This document shows positions 56,700 to 64,000 of a stretch of DNA of 64,000 nt, one piece after another. The position numbers and the translations under genes were made by a program. The first letter of the stretch is position 1. Every line of letters starts with the position of its first letter. The stretch is from Eutypa lata (Eukaryota > Ascomycota > Sordariomycetes > Xylariales > Diatrypaceae): NCBI GenBank assembly GCA_022661535.1, contig JAKULF010000006.1, forward strand, positions 682,001 to 746,000, written 5' to 3'. The notes beneath the pieces were generated by a model that worked only from the letters and a program-made list of their open reading frames with translations, was not told where the DNA came from and ran no database searches.

Positions 56700-59600
56700 T
56701 GGCGTTATATGTTATAAAACAAAGGTTTATTAATATATTATAATTATAATTATTAGTTTTTAAATATATTTATGCTTTATTATATTATAAAATACTTTAA
56801 TATATATAATATTTATTTATAAATAAAATATTATTTAATAATTTATTATTTACGAAAAAAAATAACGTTTTTAATATTAAAAATTAATTAATTTCTTTTA
56901 CGAAAAAAGTTTTTTTTTAATAAAAAGCTTTTTTTTTACGAAATATTTTTTTAAAACATTTATTCGTTAATTAACGTTCGTTTTTAAAAAATAATAATTA
57001 AATTTTATAATTTATTTTTTAATTATATTATAAATAATTATTTATAATATTTTAATTTTAAACTTTTATATTTTATAAATTATTTATTATTAAAATTAAT
57101 TTTCGTTTTAATTATTTTATAATTAATTATTTATTATAAATAATTTTATATTTAAATAAAATTTATATATAATAAATATTTATTAAAAACATTAAAAAAT
57201 ATTAATTTAAAATAATTAATAAAAATAACGTTATAAACTTTTTAATTATTTAAAAACATTAAACGATATATTAATTAATTAATTTTTTTAATAATAAAAA
57301 AAAGTTTAATATATTATTAATTTAATTTTTTTTAATAATAATTATTTTAAAAATAATATAATTTTTATAAAAATATAATAAAATTTTATTTTTAACGTTA
57401 AAAAATTTAAATAAATACTTTTTATTATAATATATTTTAATAAATATAATAATAATATAAATTATATTATAAATTTCGATTTATATAAAAAAAGTAATTA
57501 ATAATTAAACGAAAATTTTTAATTAATAATTAAATTATTAATAAAATTAAAAATAAAACTTATAATAAATTTATTAAAAAACTTTTTTATTATCGTTAAT
57601 AATATATTATTAAACTTAAATTAAAACTTTAAAAAATTATTTTTTTAATTCGTAATATTTATTAATATATTAAAATAATAATATAAAACGAATTTAATAA
57701 ATTAATTAATACGTTTATTTTATTCGTTTATAATAAAATAATAAATTATAAAATAAAAAAACTTTATTTTAAATTATTTTTATATTATTATTTAAAATAT
57801 AAAAAAGATTTAAAATTTTTATTAAATATAAAAACTTTAAAAATATTTTAATTTTTATTTATTAATTATTTATATAATATTATCGTTTATTATTTTATTA
57901 TTTAAATTAAAAAATTTAAAATAAATATAACTTTTTTAATAAATTTATAAATAATAATTATAATAATATTATTTTTATATTTAAACGTAAAAATAAAAAC
58001 AATAAAATTTATTATAATTATATAATATAAATAAATTAATTTAATAATAAATTAAAAATTATTATATTTTAAATATTATTAAATACGAAAAACTTAATAT
58101 TTAAAATAATTATTAAAATATTTTTTAAAGTTCGTTTATTTATAAAAAATATAATATTATATTAAAAATAATTAAAAACGATTTATATTAATATAATTTA
58201 ATTTATAAAAAATTTAAAAAATATTAAAGTTATAAATTTTAAAAATATAAAAACGTATATATTTATTAATATTATTCGAAAATCTTTTTTAAAAAAAGTT
58301 ATTATAAATTTTAAACGATAAGTTAACTTTATTATTATTAAAAAAGAAATTCTTTTTAATAATATTTAATATAAACTTTTAAATTAAATTTTAAAAGTAT
58401 TTTTATTAAATTTTTAATTTAAATTTTAAAAAGATTTAAATTAATAAAATTAATAATATAATATTAAATTTTAAATAATTTAATTTAAAAATAAATTTTA
58501 AATTTAAAAACGAAAAACGAAAACTACGAACTTTTTTTAATATTATAATTATATAAAAATTAAAATTATTAATTAAAAAAAATTTTTAAAAATTAAAACG
58601 ATAAAATTAACGTTAATTAATTATTATATTTTTTTAAAGTTTTTAAATAAAACGTTAAGTTTTTTAAAAACGTTTAATAATATTATTAATATTTTTTTTA
58701 AAAATCGAAAAAATATATTAAAAACGATATATAAACGATTAAATTTATAATAAACTTTAATATTAAATTAATTAATATATTTTATAATTTAAATAAAACG
58801 TTTATTTTTAAATAATAAAATTATTATATTAATAATATTTATAATTTAATTTTTAAAATTAATAATAATTTTATAATTAATAAAAAAATATATTATAATT
58901 TTATAAATATTAATTTAATATTAAATTTTACGAAAAAATTATATAAATTTAATAATTTTTATTTTAATAAAATAATATTTTTTTTAACATTTAATAATAT
59001 TTTAAAAATAAAAATTATAAAACGAATAATAATTTTAAAAAAAAATTAATAAGTTTTTTTTTTATTTTAAATTTTCGATAAAGCGTTATTTATAATTTAA
59101 TATATTATAACGTTAATATTATATATAAATATATTAAAATTAATAAATTAATACTTATTAACGTTAAAATAATATAATATAATATATTTAATTAAAACGT
59201 TTTTAATCGTTTAAAAAAATTTCTTTTCGTTATATATAAAAACAAGCATTTTAACTTTAACGATTTAATACTTATATTAAGTTTTAAATTTACTTTTCGA
59301 TGTTTTTTTATTTTCGAATTTTTTAACTTTTAATTACGTTAATAAAAGTATTTTTCGTTATTTTAAAAGTTTTAAAATAAAAATATATATAAAAACATTA
59401 TATTATATATATTTCGTTATATTAAAAAAAGTTTTTAAATTTTTAAATAATTTCGAAAATTTAAAATTAATAATTACTTTAAACTTTTTTTTAATTATAA
59501 ATAAATTAAATTTATTAATTATACGTTTTAAAATAATTATATTTAAAAATTTAATAAGCGTTTTTTTAATATTAATATTAATATTTTTTCGTTTAAAAAT

Positions 59601-62600
59601 AAAAAAAACGTTATAAAAATTTTAAATATATTTATTTAAAGTTTTAAATTTTATAATAATATCGTTATAATAATTATTTATATTTAAATATAATTAAAAA
59701 ATATAATTTATTTATTTTTAAATATATATATTAAAATTTTTATAACTTATAATTAAATAATTAAAAATATATTAACTTTTATAAATTATAATTATAAATA
59801 CTTAAATTAAATTTAAATAAATGTTTTATTAATAATAAAGAATTAATATATTATATATTATAATAAATTATTTATTAATTAATTTAATAAATATATTTTT
59901 TTAAAATTTTATAAAATAAACGTTTTTAAAAATTATAATATTTAAAATTTTAATATTAATAATAAAATAATTTTTATAAATTTCGTTTAATATAACTTTT
60001 TAAATAATAAAAACGAAAAATAAAATAAAATTAATTTAAACGTTTTATAAATATAATTTTTAATTTTAAATTTATTAAATTATTTTTATATAATAATTTT
60101 TTTAATAAAGCTTAATAAATAAAAATAATATTTTTTTAAAATATTTTTTTTTAATTATATATTATTTAAATTTTTATTTATTAATTTTTTAAAATATTAA
60201 TAAATTCTTTATTTTTAAAAATATTTTTAAATTTATTAAAAATTTAATAAATTAAAATTAAAATTTTTAAATTATTAAAATTATAAAAAACGATAACGTT
60301 AATATTATAAATAAATTAATTGTTTTTTAAAAATAACTTTAAAAATAAATTTCGCTTTTTTAAAAATAACGTTATAAAAAAAATCTTTTAATATATACTT
60401 TAAAAAAGATTTTTAAACGATTAATTTTTTAATATTTTTATTAATAATTTAAAACGTAAAAAACTTAAAATTAAATAATAATAAAAAATTTAAATTTATT
60501 TAAATAAATATATATAAAAAATATTAAAAAATATTATATATTATAATATAAAATATAATTATATTTATTAAATAAATATAAATTATAAATTTATTTTAAA
60601 ATATAAATTTAAAAAAAAGATTTTATTTATTATAAAATTATATATTATAATTAACGAAAAATATATAAAATTATTTAAAAGCGAAAATAATAAATATAAT
60701 AATAAAAACGTAAAAGTTATATTTTTTTTATATATCTTTTAAATAATAAATATATAAATATTATTATAAAACGTAATAAAAACGTATTTTAATAATAATA
60801 TAATATTAATTTATTTTAAATCGAAAATATTTATTTTAAAAAATATATTAATTTAAAAATCATTTATTAAAATAATTTTATAACGAAATAATATTATCGT
60901 AAAACGATATTAAATATTTTAATTATTAAAATATATATTTATAATAACGTATTTTTAAAAAACGTAAACGTTTAAATTAATACTTTTAATAATTAAAAAA
61001 ATCTTTCGTTATTTAATTTTTAAAAAAAATAATATCGTTTTATTTAATTTTTATTTTTTAACGTTTAAAAATAATTAATATTATTATAAATGTTTTTTTA
61101 ATATAAAATATTCGAAAATATAATTATATTTTAAAATTAAATTTTATATTTATATTTAAATAATTATTAATAAAAGATTTTATAATTTTTAAATAAATAA
61201 AGTTTTTAATTTTAATTTTATTAAACGATAATTTTTTAATTAAAATTAAATAAAATTTAAAATCGTATTTATAAATATATAATAATTAACGTATTAAAAT
61301 AATATTAATTTAATTAAAAAAACTTTAAAATAATAAATTAAATTTTTAAAAAAATTATTAAACGAAAAAATAAATGCTTTTTTAATTAATTTATATTTTC
61401 TTTTTAAAATTATAAATTTAAAAATTAAAAATTTTATTAATAACGATTTTTATATAATCGTTAAAAAAATAAACGATAAAAAAAACCGAACTTTATAATT
61501 AATTTAAAAATAAAAATAAAGTTTATTATTATTAAAAATAAATAAATTATAATTATAATAAACGATTTTTATTTTAATTTATTAAACGCTTTTAAAATAA
61601 ATAACGTTAATAATTATAAATAAATTATTTGTTTTTTTTATATAAAGTTTTAAATTAAAATTAACTTTTCGTTTTTTTTATAAATTCGTTTAATTATTTT
61701 TATTTAAATCGATAAAATTTTTTAATTAAAAATTATTATTATTAATATTTTATAAAATAACTTTTTTTTAATTAATAAAATAAACGTATTAATTTTATTA
61801 TTAAAGTTTTTATAATATTTATTAATAAAATAAACGATTATTAAATTAATAAAGTTTAAGTTATTATTATTTAAAAAAAAACGATTATTTTATTAATAAT
61901 TATTTTATAAACGATTATATTAAAAACGATTTTATAATTAAATTTAAACGTTTTTTTAAAATATTTAAATATTACGTTAAAAAACTTAATTAAATAAAAA
62001 ATATTAATTTAAAATATAATATTATAAAAAAAACAATTAATAAATTAAAAACGTTAATATAAGTTTTAATATTATAAATTATAATATTAACGATTAAAAG
62101 TATTACGTTAATATTAAATATAATTTTAATATAAATAAAAATTTTATTAATTATTATAATATATAAAAATCGATTAAATTATTAATTAATTAAACGAAAA
62201 ATTAAAATTTTTTTTAATTTAATTAATAAAAATAAATTTTTAATTATTTATTTTATTAAAAAAAAATATTATAATAATTTTTTAATTTAATTTAATAAGT
62301 TAATTTTAAATTTCGTTATTAAAAACTTTAAAAATTTAAAAAAGTTAATTAAAAATAAAAAAATTATAAAATTAAACGTTTAAAAAAACTTATTAAATAA
62401 AAGCTTTTATTTTTTTATTATAATAAAAATTTTAAAAAATAAAATATAAAAAATTTAAACTTTTTATAATTTTAAATTTTTCTTTTTTAAATTTATATTT
62501 TAACGTTAAATTAATTTTATTTACGTTTTTTTTTAATAAAGTTATTTATTTTAAAAAAGTTAATTTAATTATATATTAATAAAAAGTTATATTTTAAAAA

Positions 62601-64000
62601 TAAAAACTTTAAATTTTATAAATAATTTAAATATTTTAAATAATTTTAAAATATTTAAAACGATAAATAAAAATAAAAATATTAATATATATAATATATT
62701 TTTTAATTATTATAATATTATATTTTTTTAAATCTTTTTATTTAAAATTAAAGTAATTAATATTATTTAATTTTAATAATAAACGAAAAAACGAAATATT
62801 ATTATTAATATTATCGTTATTATTATCGTTTTTTTATAATTATTAACGAATTATAATTATTATAATTATTACGGTTTAATTAATGATTTAAATTAAAGCG
62901 TTTATTAATAAATTATTAACGTTTTTAACGTTATTATTTATTTTTTAAAAAAATATAAATCGTTAATTAAATAATAATAACGAAATTCTTTTTTAAATTT
63001 CGTTATATATTTTATATAATAAAAATAAAATATTAAATTATAAAATTAAAAACGTAATTTTATTAAGCTTTATTAAAAAACGATAAAAATTTTAAAATAA
63101 TAACGAAATATTTTTTAATTAAAAATTAAAAGTTATTAATAAAAAAAACTTTTAAAAAAAATCGTTAAATAATTTAAATATAAATAAATAACGTTAATAA
63201 AATAAAAACGAATTTTTAAATAAATTTATTAAACGATACGTTAAAAATGTAATTTTAAAGTTAAAATTAAAAAAATTTCGTTTATAAAAATATAAAATTT
63301 AAAAAAAAATTTAAAATTTATTAAAAAAAGTAAAAAAAACGTTTATTAACGAATCGTTTTTAATAAATTAATTATTAAATTTAAAAAATAAAAAACGTAA
63401 AAATTAAAAAGATTTTAAAACGATTAAAAATAAAAATAATAATGCTTTTAAATTAATAACTTAAAAATAAAAAAACACGTTAAAAAAATAATTTAAAAAT
63501 CGAAAAAATATTAAAAATAAATAAAAAGCTTTTTAAAATTATAAAAAAACGTTTAAAAAAATAAAAAAAACGCGCGTTTAATATCGATTTAAATATAAAT
63601 AATATATAACGCGTATTTTTTTTTTAAGTTTTTAAAAAATTACGAAAATTACGTTTAAATTTTATTTATTTAATAAAATAAAAAAATAAATTTTATAAAA
63701 TAAAGGTTTTTTTTTAAAAGTAAAAAATAATAAAAATGTTTTTTAATAACGAATTATTAAAGTTAATATAATAAAAGTTTAATATTATTTAATATTTAAA
63801 AAATAAAATAATTTAAAATTAAAATTTTTTAAAAATATTATAATATTTATATAAAAACTTTATATTTATTTAAAAATAAAGTTTTATTTAAAAATAAATT
63901 AACGTTTAAAAATAAAAATAAAAATAAAAGTTTAATTATTAAATTTATTAATATTAATATTAAAATTATTAACGTTTATTTATCGTAAAAAGTAAAAGAT
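56700..64000. repeat. Extremely A+T-rich, gene-free block with RIP-like signature, open to the right
   Basis: Over at least 7.3 kb, C and G are rare. Whole 60-base lines (for example 57121-57180) contain neither. TpA-rich strings dominate. The remaining C is mostly in CpG or in CT of ACTTT-like strings; CpA and its complement TpG are few, though not absent (ACATTA recurs). Loss of CpA/TpG with gain of TpA is what repeat-induced point mutation does to duplicated DNA in Pezizomycotina. No long open frame, terminal repeat or recognisable transposon protein survives. It is probably an old transposon cluster, possibly heterochromatic or centromere-proximal. The left edge is gradual over about 300 bp. 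Confidence 0.85.

Noticed and set aside
57000..64000. A+T block considered as inserted mitochondrial DNA
   Set aside because: No mitochondrial gene, tRNA or rRNA segment is recognisable, and the dinucleotide pattern fits RIP better.

Overview
This window comes from a filamentous ascomycete (Pezizomycotina, most likely a Sordariomycete). The support is eukaryotic gene structure with short GT-AG introns (about 45-150 nt), orthologues of fungal housekeeping genes (MEF2, VPS17, CSN6, cyclin L, DEF1, a TMEM14 protein), fungus-specific families (Pth11-like rhodopsin-domain protein, DAL5-type MFS carrier, ankyrin-CorA protein, a PD-(D/E)XK-like protein), TACCTACC-type intergenic sequence, and an end block of extreme A+T content that looks like repeat-induced point mutation (RIP). 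All products are inferred by reading translations; no search was run.

Layout. 1-23 kb is mostly conserved: MEF2 (-, cut by the left edge) is divergent from VPS17 (+). A gene-poor stretch of about 6.5 kb follows, then a zinc-dependent MDR dehydrogenase (+), CSN6 (-), a 616-residue disordered protein with a conserved C-terminal domain (+), a Cys-rich unknown (-) and cyclin L (+). 23-40 kb is an accessory island: an unknown gene with a 15-nt first exon (-), a relic of a thiamine-diphosphate enzyme beside a perfect palindrome, a ten-exon ankyrin-repeat/CorA-like membrane protein (+) facing a PD-(D/E)XK-like gene (-), a relic of a FAD monooxygenase, an MFS carrier (-), a Pth11-like receptor (+), a methyltransferase pseudogene with stops and frameshifts, and a small membrane ORF. 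41-54 kb returns to conserved genes: D-2-hydroxyacid dehydrogenase (-), a TMEM14-family protein (-), a kelch membrane protein (+), a predicted mitochondrial unknown (-) and DEF1 (+). From about 56.7 kb to the end there is gene-free, nearly pure A/T sequence.

How it fits together. The conserved genes serve separate core functions: mitochondrial translation, endosomal retromer, COP9 signalosome, transcription/splicing cyclin and RNA polymerase II turnover. They do not form an operon-like unit. The accessory island stands out: three broken enzyme genes of types common in fungal secondary metabolism (ThDP enzyme, FAD monooxygenase, SAM methyltransferase) lie around an intact membrane carrier and receptor and the ankyrin-CorA/nuclease-like pair. 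It may be the remains of a decayed biosynthetic locus, into which or next to which a fast-evolving ankyrin-effector-type gene sits. The ankyrin-CorA gene looks frameshifted in two places on naive reading, but introns that include a 15-nt microexon resolve both, giving an intact 1147-residue protein.
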